A DNA stretch of 5,690 bases from Eubacteriales bacterium (GCA_030536565.1 JAUNPT010000114.1:1-5690), one strand, 5' to 3'; shown: positions 1 through 5,690, numbered from the stretch's first letter. Notes: generated by a model from the letters alone, not told the origin. Translations and numbers: made by a program.

Positions 1-618
1 TTGATAATCATTTAATAAAATCTGATTAGGATTGCTTATATATAATACCATTCCTAAGAATACCGGTATGCTGACAGCTATTACAATTCCTATTATTTTA
101 TAGCTTAGTCCTGCACAGTAAATTATAGTTAACAGTATTAACACTATTACAATAGTCGATGAGAGAGAAGGCTGATTCAATATCAACAGCAGAGGCACAG
201 CACACAACGCTGCAAGCGCCACAAGGAACTTCCATGTGTTTAGCTTTTCTTTGTATACTGATATCAGTTTAGATATAAATACAATAAGAATAACTTTGCT
301 TAACTCTGAGGGCTGTATCTGTACCGGGCCTAAATCGAGCCATCTTTGTGCATTATTAACAGTCTTTCCAAATAATTCAACAGCTAAAAGCAGCCCTATA
401 CAGCCAATATAACCAAGCCAGTAAAACTTCATTATCCAATTATAGTCCACAAATGAAATAAATACCATAACAGCAAGCGACATACAAAATCCAAAACACT
501 GTTTTAATGTAAAGCTTGAATCAGCACTATTAATAATTGCTATCCCAAATATTGTCGAAACTATTACAAGCACTACTAATCTGAAATTGTATGACCGCAG
601 CTGATATTTTTTAAACAT
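1..618 (-). CDS. rodA: RodA, SEDS-family peptidoglycan glycosyltransferase (N-terminal 206 residues, cut by the window edge)
   Basis: This is the membrane glycosyltransferase that polymerises lipid II for lateral-wall growth together with the class B PBP encoded upstream. The frame opens with ATG at 618 (MFKKYQLRSY) and runs without a stop to base 1, giving 206 residues, about half of the usual 370-400 for the family. An AAGGAG site (630-635) lies 11 bases before the ATG, just past the minE stop, which supports the start. Hydrophobic segments lie near residues 12-30, 41-58, 66-83, 107-121, 131-148, 153-170 and 174-194. The SEDS signature QRWLDLGPVQIQPSEL is at residues 91-106 and matches E. 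coli RodA RWLDLG...QPSE. The later family motif QPDLGT appears here as QPSLSS (149-154). The catalytic aspartate loop lies beyond the window. FtsW is the paralogous alternative, but the mreD-PBP2 context and the RWLDLG form favour RodA. Confidence 0.93.
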   Translation of the reverse strand, partial: MFKKYQLRSYNFRLVVLVIVSTIFGIAIINSADSSFTLKQCFGFCMSLAVMVFISFVDYNWIMKFYWLGYIGCIGLLLAVELFGKTVNNAQRWLDLGPVQIQPSELSKVILIVFISKLISVYKEKLNTWKFLVALAALCAVPLLLILNQPSLSSTIVIVLILLTIIYCAGLSYKIIGIVIAVSIPVFLGMVLYISNPNQILLNDYQ

Positions 619-636
619 AATTATAATAACTCCTTA

Positions 637-909
637 TTAATCACTGTTTCTCATATCCTTAATTGGAATATTTGCAAACAGTGCAGGTACTGAACCATTT
701 TTGTTTTCTGATTCAGTAGATGTAATCTGAATGTCAAGACCTTCAGCATCTATTTCCATATATTTTGATATAACATTTATTATATCATTTTTTATCATTT
801 CCATTATTTCTGGAGAGCAGTTTGCTCTATCAGATACCAACAATAGTTTCAATCTATCCTTTGCAACATCGCTGGAGCCCTTTTTCTTAAATAAATCCAA
901 TAAGCTCAT
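637..909 (-). CDS. minE: MinE, topological specificity factor of the Min system
   Basis: MinE binds membrane-bound MinD, displaces MinC and stimulates the MinD ATPase, which clears the inhibitor from mid-cell. The product is 90 residues, close to the 88 of E. coli MinE, and aligns along its length. The N-terminal amphipathic membrane-targeting stretch is MSLLDLFKKK (1-10). The MinD-binding segment follows (about 13-31, with AKDRLKLLLVSDR resembling E. coli AKERLQIIVAERR). The dimerising topological domain covers about 33-85, with the conserved pattern DIINVISKYMEID at 42-54. The ATG at 909 is preceded by AGGGAGG (919-925) with 9 bases between, a strong site that confirms the start. It lies 25 bases after minD, and rodA follows after 18 bases. 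The C-terminal tail (IPIKDMRNSD) is a little longer than usual and nothing else is odd. The N-terminal and central motifs make the identification secure. Confidence 0.97.
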   Translation of the reverse strand: MSLLDLFKKKGSSDVAKDRLKLLLVSDRANCSPEIMEMIKNDIINVISKYMEIDAEGLDIQITSTESENKNGSVPALFANIPIKDMRNSD

Positions 910-934
910 TTCTCTACGCCTCCCTGGCCGTTAA

Positions 935-1744
935 TCACCTTTTATCACTCTTGAATAATGAAGAAAGCTTCTTAAAGAATCCTCCCTTTCCATTTAAATC
1001 AAGAAATTCCACTTCTTCTCCTGTAATTCTTCGGCATATATTCATATATGCCTGTCCTGCCATTGTATCATCACCTACCAATGGCTGACCTTTATTAGTA
1101 GCAACTACAATATTTTCATCATCTGGAACTGCACCGATTACATTAAGCTGTAAAATATCGTTCACATCTGAAATTGACATCATCTCGCCTCTGTTAACCA
1201 TATCCATACGGATTCTGTTAACAATAAGATCCTCATGATCCTTTAAACCATGTGCATCTAACAAGCCTACGATTCTATCAGCATCTCTGATTGCTGAAAC
1301 CTCTGGTGTTGTTACAACCAAAGCTCTGTCTGCACCTGCAATTGCATTCTGAAAGCCCTGCTCGATACCGGCTGGGCAGTCAAGAATGATATAGTCGAAA
1401 TTATCTGGATCATTCTTGATTTCATCAATCACTTTAATCATCTGCTCTGGTGTAATTGCAGACTTGTCCCTTGTCTGTGCTGTTGGAAGCAGATAAAGCT
1501 CTGGGCATCTTTTGTCTGTTATCATAGCCTGCTTTAATCTGCAGTTGCCCTCCACTACATCAACCAGATTATACACAATACGGTTTTCAAGTCCTAATAC
1601 AACATCCAGATTACGAAGACCTGTATCCGTATCAATCATAACTACTTTCTTTCCAAGCTTTGCAAGACCTGTACCAATATTCGCAGTTGTTGTTGTCTTA
1701 CCTACGCCGCCTTTTCCTGACGTAACAACTATTACTTCACTCAT
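935..1744 (-). CDS. minD: MinD, membrane-associated septum-site ATPase (ParA/MinD family)
   Basis: MinD dimerises with ATP on the inner face of the membrane, recruits MinC there and is released when MinE triggers hydrolysis. The protein has 269 residues, essentially the E. coli length of 270. The deviant Walker A motif SGKGGVGKTT (9-18) has the signature lysine K11 and the P-loop lysine K16. Switch I carries D40 in the run IDTDTGLRNLD (37-47). The Walker B/switch II segment is ILDCPAGIE (120-128). The C-terminus ends in an amphipathic basic helix, GGFFKKLSSLFKSDKR (254-269), which is the membrane anchor. It is longer than in E. coli, as is common in Gram-positives. The ATG at 1744 has a strong GGGAGGA site (1751-1757) six bases upstream. 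The 92-base gap before the gene holds a candidate promoter, so minD and the genes after it may be transcribed partly on their own. The anchor and the minC and minE neighbours separate it from ParA or FlhG. Confidence 0.98.
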   Translation of the reverse strand: MSEVIVVTSGKGGVGKTTTTANIGTGLAKLGKKVVMIDTDTGLRNLDVVLGLENRIVYNLVDVVEGNCRLKQAMITDKRCPELYLLPTAQTRDKSAITPEQMIKVIDEIKNDPDNFDYIILDCPAGIEQGFQNAIAGADRALVVTTPEVSAIRDADRIVGLLDAHGLKDHEDLIVNRIRMDMVNRGEMMSISDVNDILQLNVIGAVPDDENIVVATNKGQPLVGDDTMAGQAYMNICRRITGEEVEFLDLNGKGGFFKKLSSLFKSDKR

Positions 1745-1750
1745 TTCTTT

Positions 1751-1757
1751 TCCTCCC
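1751..1757 (-). promoter_or_regulatory. minD ribosome binding site
   Basis: The minus strand reads GGGAGGA six bases before the minD ATG at 1744. It is a near-perfect Shine-Dalgarno sequence, fixes the start, and suggests that minD is translated strongly and independently of minC, whose stop lies about 90 bases upstream. Confidence 0.8.
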
Positions 1758-1795
1758 GAAACTTTTATGCTTTTTTAATTTAAAGCAATATAATA

Positions 1796-1824
1796 ATTAT
1801 GCGAAATTTTAACAAATAAATCAA
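1796..1824 (-). promoter_or_regulatory. candidate internal sigma-A promoter for minD-minE-rodA
   Basis: In the 92-base minC-minD gap the minus strand has TTGATT (1819-1824) as a -35 box, a 17-base spacer, and CATAAT (1796-1801) as a -10 box. These match the consensus at 4 of 6 and 5 of 6 positions. Transcription would begin near 1789 and leave a leader of about 45 bases before the minD ATG. The gap is very AT-rich, so a chance match is possible. In favour are the exact 17-base spacing and the fact that this is the only sizeable gap in the cluster. Confidence 0.4.
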
Positions 1825-1836
1825 CTTATTTTTTGA

Positions 1837-2586
1837 TTAAATTGTTAATTCATTGAGAACTTCCTGCAAAAGCTCATCAATATAAATGCTTCCATCGCCT
1901 ACATATGCAATTTTAGGCTGTACGCTCTTATTCTTCGTTCTTTTATGTGAGGCAGTATCCGCACTTCTTGCAATCACATCCGCAATCTTAATCTGCATTG
2001 GATTCATTTCCAGAGCAACTACAAAAGCATTTTCATTTCCATCAGCGCCTGCATACACATTTCCCCTAAGGCTCCCAAGAATAATCACATTTCCTTTAGA
2101 AATTACTTTTGCCCCAGGATTCACATCACCCAAAACAACAACGCTGCTTTGGGATTCAAAAAGCTGTCCTGACCTTAATGTTCCCTTGCAAAATGCTGTG
2201 GACATACTTTCATCATCTCCGTTTGTGCCGGAAACTGCTGTATATCCATTGTTCTCCTGTTGTTGTTTCATTTCCCCAGAAGGCTGTTCATCAAGAACTG
2301 ACCTTACCGCTTCTTCATATACAGCATCTTTTTTGGAATCATTTTCTATAACGCAGACTATTCTAAGCTTAGAAACTTCTGAAATTATATTTAGAATTTC
2401 TTTTTCTTCCTCCTGCGTAACATTTCTTCCTTCAAAAGAAATTGCCATATCAGCACTGCCAAAGAACTTGGAGGCACCTGCGAACTTATCCCTTATGCTT
2501 TCCTTCAACTGTCCAAATTCCATGGTCTCGTCTAAAACAACCGAAATCCCATGTTTATTTCCCTTTATAACTACCGCATTATCCAA
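1837..2586 (-). CDS. minC: MinC, FtsZ-assembly inhibitor (septum-site determining protein)
   Basis: MinC is recruited to the membrane by MinD and prevents FtsZ ring assembly away from mid-cell. From the TTG at 2586 it has 249 residues, against 231 in E. coli, the excess lying in the linker and tail. The N-terminal FtsZ-inhibiting domain (about 1-95) begins MDNAVVIKGNKHGISVVLD, the usual MinC opening. A hydrophilic Gln/Glu/Asn-rich linker spans about 98-133. The C-terminal beta-helix (about 134-210) carries the MinD-binding RSGQ motif (138-141), GDVNPGAKV (153-161) and GSLRGNVYAGADG (171-183). A tail with PKIAYVGDGSIYIDELL (224-240) follows, a type I associate with clostridial MinC. An upstream GTG at 2595 would add three residues, but it falls inside the best ribosome binding site, so I prefer TTG. 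The gene follows the PBP2 stop by 25 bases and probably shares its transcript. Confidence 0.95.
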   Translation of the reverse strand: MDNAVVIKGNKHGISVVLDETMEFGQLKESIRDKFAGASKFFGSADMAISFEGRNVTQEEEKEILNIISEVSKLRIVCVIENDSKKDAVYEEAVRSVLDEQPSGEMKQQQENNGYTAVSGTNGDDESMSTAFCKGTLRSGQLFESQSSVVVLGDVNPGAKVISKGNVIILGSLRGNVYAGADGNENAFVVALEMNPMQIKIADVIARSADTASHKRTKNKSVQPKIAYVGDGSIYIDELLQEVLNELTI

Positions 2587-2591
2587 CCTTA

Positions 2592-2598
2592 TCACCTC
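2592..2598 (-). promoter_or_regulatory. minC ribosome binding site that decides the start
   Basis: The minus strand reads GAGGTGA here, matching the 16S anti-Shine-Dalgarno sequence. The GAGG core (2595-2598) ends 8 bases before TTG at 2586, which is ideal spacing. The GTG at 2593-2595 overlaps this element and so cannot be its start codon. The nearby ATG (2598-2600) is out of frame and stops after two codons. Confidence 0.7.
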
Positions 2599-2611
2599 AT
2601 ATCTAATAAAT

Positions 2612-5392
2612 TTACTCTAAGCCATAATATATCTTATAAATGTCAGCTGTCAACTCCATTGATGTTCCGGAACCATATCCATGCTGAATTGCAACTGCTG
2701 TACAAATCTCAGGATTATCATACGGTGCGTAGCTTATAAGCAGTGAATGGTCTGATTCCGTTGTGCGCTCCTGGGCTGTACCAGACTTAGCCGCAATCTT
2801 AAGATTAAGAGACGAAAGCTGCGAATATGTCGCCGCCGCCATTCTCATGCCATTATGGACTGCATTCCATACAGAGCCCCCAAGCTCAATCTGACTATAT
2901 GCAACATCATTATCCACCAAAACATTACCGTCATTATCTGTAATCTTGCTTACAAGGCTGAAATCATATCTTTTACCTGATGTGGCAAGCGTTGTCACAT
3001 ATCTTGCAAGATTAAGTGTTGAAAACCTGTTATTTCCCTGTCCAATAGCAGTATGCACTGCATTTGTATTTGAGGCCTGTGGAGCCGCTTCATCAATTTC
3101 TATGCCAGATTTCGTCGCAAGTCCTAATTCTTCAGCATACTTTTGCATAACTGAGGTTGCATACGAACTGTCATAAGTCCCGTTTTTACTAAATGCCATA
3201 TTATAACCCACGTTATAAAAGAAGACATTACATGAATCCCTTATAGCTGTCTCAACTGTCTCAGAACCATGGCCGCTTAAAAGCCAGCAGTTGGGACTAG
3301 GCGTAATTTTTGTAAATGTACCTGAGCATGAAAATGCAGTACCTGGTGTAATTATCCCTGTGTCTAACGCTGCAATAGCTGTACATGGCTTATATGTGGA
3401 ACCTGGTGCAGTACCCGACTGTGTCGCAATATTTAGCAGCGGCTGTGATTTATCATTATTCATTTTATTATAATACTCTGCGTCCACTGTACCTGACATT
3501 TGGTTATTATCATAACCGGGATAAGAAACCAATGCAAGAATCTCTCCTGTATCCGGCTGCGTCACAACTGCCGAGCCGGAGCATGGCTGCAGCGCCAGCT
3601 GTGCAGGTGTAATCTTTTTGGTCTGTATCGCATTATATATAAATGAGTATGCACTTACAGCTCCCGTACTTAATGCCCCATACTGCGAATCCTCAGCATA
3701 CATATCAAGCACTCCCTGCTCATATAAAAGCATACATACCTGACGTCCGGAAATCTGTCCTGCAGTAATCATATATTTATACATCTTTTTGTAAAATGAC
3801 GTATCCGAGCTTAAAGCCTTAAGTATATATTCCACCAGCGCATCGTAAGACTCAGAAAGGCTTGTATACTGTTGTTGTGTAAGTGTTGACATATCTATCC
3901 AGTTCTTAGATATACCATAAGTCAGAAGCTCCTTAAGACTTGTATTATTGTCATTATTCCAGTCCTTGTAAACCTCATCTTTCTCATCTACATTATTCAT
4001 GTTGATAATTGAATGATTTTTCAGCAAATCGTTATAAATATACCATATATACAGCTGCTGTTCTTCCGTAAGCCTTCCATAGGCTGTTCCATCTCCTGAA
4101 AGCTCGCCCGAAAGCCATTCCATGGTTGATGCCTGCTTATCCAGAAATGCACTGTACACAGCTGCTTCAGTATCTGTAGACTGCTTTGCAACCTCCTTAA
4201 GTGAAATAATATTATTATCAATCAAGGCAAAATACACTTCTGAGGACAAAATGTAAATATCCTTTACATCACCATTCGATTTATACGTATATTTCGTTGT
4301 TCCATCTGTCATATTGCTGGTAATAATAGAAACCAGCTCATCTTCAATTGCATTATATATTTTTTCCTGAAGCTTTACATCAATAGTAAGATATACATCA
4401 TTTCCTGCCGATGAATCTGTCTGGTCAACAACCTCTGTTATTCTTCCAAACGTATCAAGATAAACCGTCTTAGAGCCTTTATTCCCCGAAAGCTCTGCCT
4501 CAAGTGCTTTTTCTATTCCTGTTTTTCCCACAACATCATTGTTCTCATAGGTTTTACCGCCCCCGGCATTATAATCTGCAAGCTCTGATGTTGAAATAGT
4601 TCCCGTATAGCCTAAAATATGTGCACAATAAATACTGTTTACATATCTCCTGATATATTGTTCTTCAACTGTAACTCCTACAAGTTCATCAGAATTTTCC
4701 AGAATAGCTGCAACAGTTTCATCGCATACCTCATTTGATATTGTAAATGTCATATAACGGTTATAAGAATTTGCAGCCATATATCTTCTCAGATTAACTA
4801 TTTCAAGTGCATGTGCAATTGAGAAGGCGTTTAAATCCACCTCATATGTACTGCACAATTTCTTGAAAAGCTGCTCTGCACTTACTGCCTTTTGTTCATC
4901 TGTAAGGTCATTTGTACTTAACACACCATAGGTATCAGCAATAAACCTGTAAAGTGAATAATCTTCAACTGTATATGAATACATTCCATCCTCATACACA
5001 ATAGGCAAATCGTTTGTAAACTTATCTCCCTTAGATTCGATTATACTTAGTGTCTTATCTATTGCATTATTAATTGTTTCATTCTTAACCTGATAGGCAT
5101 CTTTATCACCAGTTCCCGTATATGTCCCACTGTCGCTTATCTTAACTGCAAACGCCAAATCATTATAAGCCAAAAGCACACCATTTCTATCAAAAATAAG
5201 TCCCCTTGTAGCAGTAACACCCAATTCTCTTTTAATTGAATCTGTTAATGATGCCGAATAATTTTCGCCATTAACAATCTGCAGCGAAAAAAGTCTGTTA
5301 ATCAATATCGTTACCATCGCAACAAAAATCAGCGCTAAAGGCAAAATTCTTGATTTTAACAGACTAAATACATAATCAATTATCTCTCTCAT
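2612..5392 (-). CDS. mrdA: PBP2/MrdA-type class B penicillin-binding protein (elongasome transpeptidase) with large insertion
   Basis: This enzyme cross-links lateral-wall peptidoglycan with D,D-transpeptidase activity and is paired with RodA. It has 926 residues, where E. coli PBP2 has 633. A short cytoplasmic N-terminus leads to one membrane anchor (about 16-35). The extracellular pedestal/dimer domain begins with RGLIFDRNG (63-71) and includes GKTGIEKALE (289-298) and YLDTFGR (311-317). The catalytic domain starts at LTID (335-338) and resumes at GSAVVTQPDTGEILALVSYPG (606-626, listed in short form: VVTQPDTGEILA, 609-620). Active-site motifs are STYK (S665, K668), SCN (720-722) and KSGT (869-872), all intact. 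Between about 352 and 603 sits a helix-rich insertion. Cys689, Cys702, His708 and Cys721 match the spacing of a PBP2 zinc site. The ATG at 5392 is the first possible start, because an in-frame TGA lies at 5402-5404. The gene overlaps the end of mreD by 17 bases. SpoVD/FtsI-type PBPs are less likely: there is no PASTA domain and the neighbours belong to the elongasome. Confidence 0.94.
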   Translation of the reverse strand: MREIIDYVFSLLKSRILPLALIFVAMVTILINRLFSLQIVNGENYSASLTDSIKRELGVTATRGLIFDRNGVLLAYNDLAFAVKISDSGTYTGTGDKDAYQVKNETINNAIDKTLSIIESKGDKFTNDLPIVYEDGMYSYTVEDYSLYRFIADTYGVLSTNDLTDEQKAVSAEQLFKKLCSTYEVDLNAFSIAHALEIVNLRRYMAANSYNRYMTFTISNEVCDETVAAILENSDELVGVTVEEQYIRRYVNSIYCAHILGYTGTISTSELADYNAGGGKTYENNDVVGKTGIEKALEAELSGNKGSKTVYLDTFGRITEVVDQTDSSAGNDVYLTIDVKLQEKIYNAIEDELVSIITSNMTDGTTKYTYKSNGDVKDIYILSSEVYFALIDNNIISLKEVAKQSTDTEAAVYSAFLDKQASTMEWLSGELSGDGTAYGRLTEEQQLYIWYIYNDLLKNHSIINMNNVDEKDEVYKDWNNDNNTSLKELLTYGISKNWIDMSTLTQQQYTSLSESYDALVEYILKALSSDTSFYKKMYKYMITAGQISGRQVCMLLYEQGVLDMYAEDSQYGALSTGAVSAYSFIYNAIQTKKITPAQLALQPCSGSAVVTQPDTGEILALVSYPGYDNNQMSGTVDAEYYNKMNNDKSQPLLNIATQSGTAPGSTYKPCTAIAALDTGIITPGTAFSCSGTFTKITPSPNCWLLSGHGSETVETAIRDSCNVFFYNVGYNMAFSKNGTYDSSYATSVMQKYAEELGLATKSGIEIDEAAPQASNTNAVHTAIGQGNNRFSTLNLARYVTTLATSGKRYDFSLVSKITDNDGNVLVDNDVAYSQIELGGSVWNAVHNGMRMAAATYSQLSSLNLKIAAKSGTAQERTTESDHSLLISYAPYDNPEICTAVAIQHGYGSGTSMELTADIYKIYYGLE
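3227..3328 (-). other. putative structural zinc site in PBP2 (Cys-Cys-His-Cys)
   Basis: This segment encodes PBP2 residues 689-722. Cys689, Cys702, His708 and Cys721 are spaced 13, 6 and 13 apart, and the last is the middle residue of the SxN motif SCN. The zinc site described in Gram-negative PBP2 uses Asp, Asp, His and Cys spaced 15, 6 and 13 in the same part of the fold. The sequence shows the residues; zinc binding is inferred. Confidence 0.55.
3584..4339 (-). other. insertion of about 250 residues within the PBP2 transpeptidase domain
   Basis: These bases encode about residues 352-603. In E. coli PBP2, roughly a dozen residues separate the LQ helix from the AVVV strand; here LQ (341-342) and AVV (608-610) are about 267 apart. 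The insertion is hydrophilic and mostly helical in character, with many Asn, Asp, Tyr and Ser residues. It ends in a more ordered part with ISGRQVCMLLYEQGVLD (547-563). It lies outside the membrane, is in frame and has no stop, and its codon use looks like that of the rest of the gene, so it is not a recent insertion sequence. I recall similar long PBP2 proteins in Lachnospiraceae. Its function is unknown to me. Confidence 0.8.
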
Positions 5393-5690
5393 ATATTTTT
5401 TTCATACTCCTTCTGCTTCTGACAATATCAAGCCTCCTGCTTATAAAAAGTATTGGTTTATAGACAAGAATAAATATTATCAGTGTATATACAACCTCTG
5501 GCAGAATGAACCTTGACATGAAAAAGCCAGCATTCAACCGGTTATGAAGCAGGAAATTACCAACATACGATAAAAATGCAAATACAAAGTCCGCAATCAA
5601 TACCATTGACATAGGAATAAGTATTTCATTCTCCTCATATTTCTGATAAAAAAAGCCTTGTATATTTGGTGCGTATTCCCAAATCCGCTA
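5376..5690 (-). CDS. mreD: MreD, rod-shape determining membrane protein (C-terminal part; frame conflict at the edge)
   Basis: MreD is an integral membrane part of the elongasome that works with MreC, MreB, RodA and PBP2. The C-terminal part of the frame is clear: GFFYQKYEENEILIPMSMV leads into membrane segments (…VLIADFVFAFLSYVGNFLL and FILPEVVYTLIIFILVYK), and a basic tail ends at the TGA (5376-5378). The motif LPEVVYT is typical of clostridial MreD. Family length is about 160-175 residues, so the N-terminal third or more lies outside. The same frame meets an in-frame TAG at the last three bases (5688-5690), 103 codons before the C-terminus. The residues just before GFFYQ do not look like MreD, while another frame there reads SGFGN. 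The gene may therefore carry a frameshift, a small insertion or a sequencing error. A downstream ATG at 5612 would make a 78-residue fragment and has no convincing ribosome site. The stop overlaps the PBP2 start by 17 bases, which suggests coupled translation. Confidence 0.8.
5407..5412 (-). promoter_or_regulatory. PBP2 (mrdA) ribosome binding site with long spacing
   Basis: The minus strand reads AAGGAG inside the end of mreD, 14 bases before the PBP2 ATG at 5392. This is longer than the usual 6-10. An in-frame TGA (5402-5404) rules out a closer upstream start. Initiation may depend on ribosomes finishing mreD, whose stop lies 14 bases past the ATG. Confidence 0.5.
5648..5654 (-). other. T7 run matching a T_TTT_TTT slippery heptamer in mreD
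   Basis: Read in the frame that is open at the right edge (AGC GGA TTT GGG AAT …), the T run falls as GCT TTT TTT, a canonical X_XXY_YYZ heptamer. A -1 slip here would continue as TAT CAG AAA, exactly the MreD frame. Without a slip that frame ends at TGA (5597-5599). A base lost from the run by mutation or sequencing error would look the same. Confidence 0.35.
5664..5684. repeat. short inverted repeat ATTTGG / CCAAAT inside mreD
   Basis: Plus-strand ATTTGG (5664-5669) and CCAAAT (5679-5684) are perfect 6-base inverted copies around a 9-base loop. The repeat sits in the part of mreD where the reading frame is in doubt. The stem is short and could be chance. Confidence 0.35.

Noticed and set aside
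1512..1778. Plus-strand open frame opposite minD
   Set aside because: It is antisense to the MinD Walker motifs, with repeated Thr/Val/Pro runs that come from the complement of the conserved coding sequence.
1769..1786. Hairpin GCTTT…AAAGC between minC and minD as a terminator
   Set aside because: It has only five base pairs, almost all A-T, with an 8-base loop and no clear T tract after it on the minus strand; it is too weak.
2593..2595. GTG as the minC start
   Set aside because: It overlaps the best Shine-Dalgarno sequence and leaves no good site upstream of itself.
1886..2620. Long plus-strand open frame (244 codons) opposite minC
   Set aside because: It lies entirely antisense to a clearly recognised gene, has no convincing ribosome site, and encodes a Ser/Leu/Phe-rich product typical of a shadow frame.
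4021..4221. Minus-strand 66-codon frame inside PBP2
   Set aside because: It is an alternative frame within the PBP2 insertion, with no ribosome site and no family likeness.
5376..5612. Complete 78-residue gene starting at ATG 5612
   Set aside because: The MreD similarity continues upstream of this ATG, and the nearby GAGGAG site serves an out-of-frame ATG, so this is the tail of a longer gene.
5664..5684. ATTTGG/CCAAAT as an invertible phase switch
   Set aside because: The arms are only 6 bases and the loop 9, far below known invertible elements, and no recombinase gene is in the window.

Overview
This window carries six genes, all on the minus strand and nearly back to back, from the shape and division-site cluster of a low-GC Gram-positive bacterium. 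In the direction of transcription (high to low coordinates) they are: mreD (3' part, cut by the right edge), a class B penicillin-binding protein of the PBP2/MrdA type, minC, minD, minE, and rodA (5' part, cut by the left edge). The AT-rich codon use, strong AGGAGG-type ribosome binding sites and MinCDE set suggest Clostridia. The very long PBP2, with an insertion of about 250 residues, makes Lachnospiraceae my best guess. No species can be named from the sequence alone.

Layout: mreD overlaps the PBP2 start by 17 bases. PBP2 and minC are about 25 bases apart, minC and minD 92 bases, minD and minE 25 bases, and minE and rodA 18 bases. No strong terminator was seen, so one transcript is likely. 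The 92-base minC-minD gap is the only real spacer and holds a plausible internal sigma-A promoter (TTGATT-17-CATAAT). No stretch above 300 bases lacks a gene, and there are no RNA genes, mobile elements or CRISPR arrays.

How the genes work together: MreD is a membrane part of the elongasome. PBP2 (transpeptidase) and RodA (SEDS glycosyltransferase) form the paired synthase that makes lateral-wall peptidoglycan. MinC blocks FtsZ assembly, MinD is the membrane ATPase that recruits it, and MinE drives MinD off the membrane, so septation is kept to mid-cell. The min genes sit between the two halves of the elongation synthase, which ties cell elongation and division-site choice to one locus.

This is mostly a known type of locus rather than a new system. 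The points most worth a second look are: a reading-frame conflict in mreD at the right edge (an in-frame TAG, a T7 run that fits a -1 slippery heptamer, and a 17-base stretch whose removal would restore the family pattern); the large helical insertion in PBP2; a Cys-Cys-His-Cys set in PBP2 spaced like the known PBP2 zinc site; and a minC start that is probably TTG rather than the upstream GTG.
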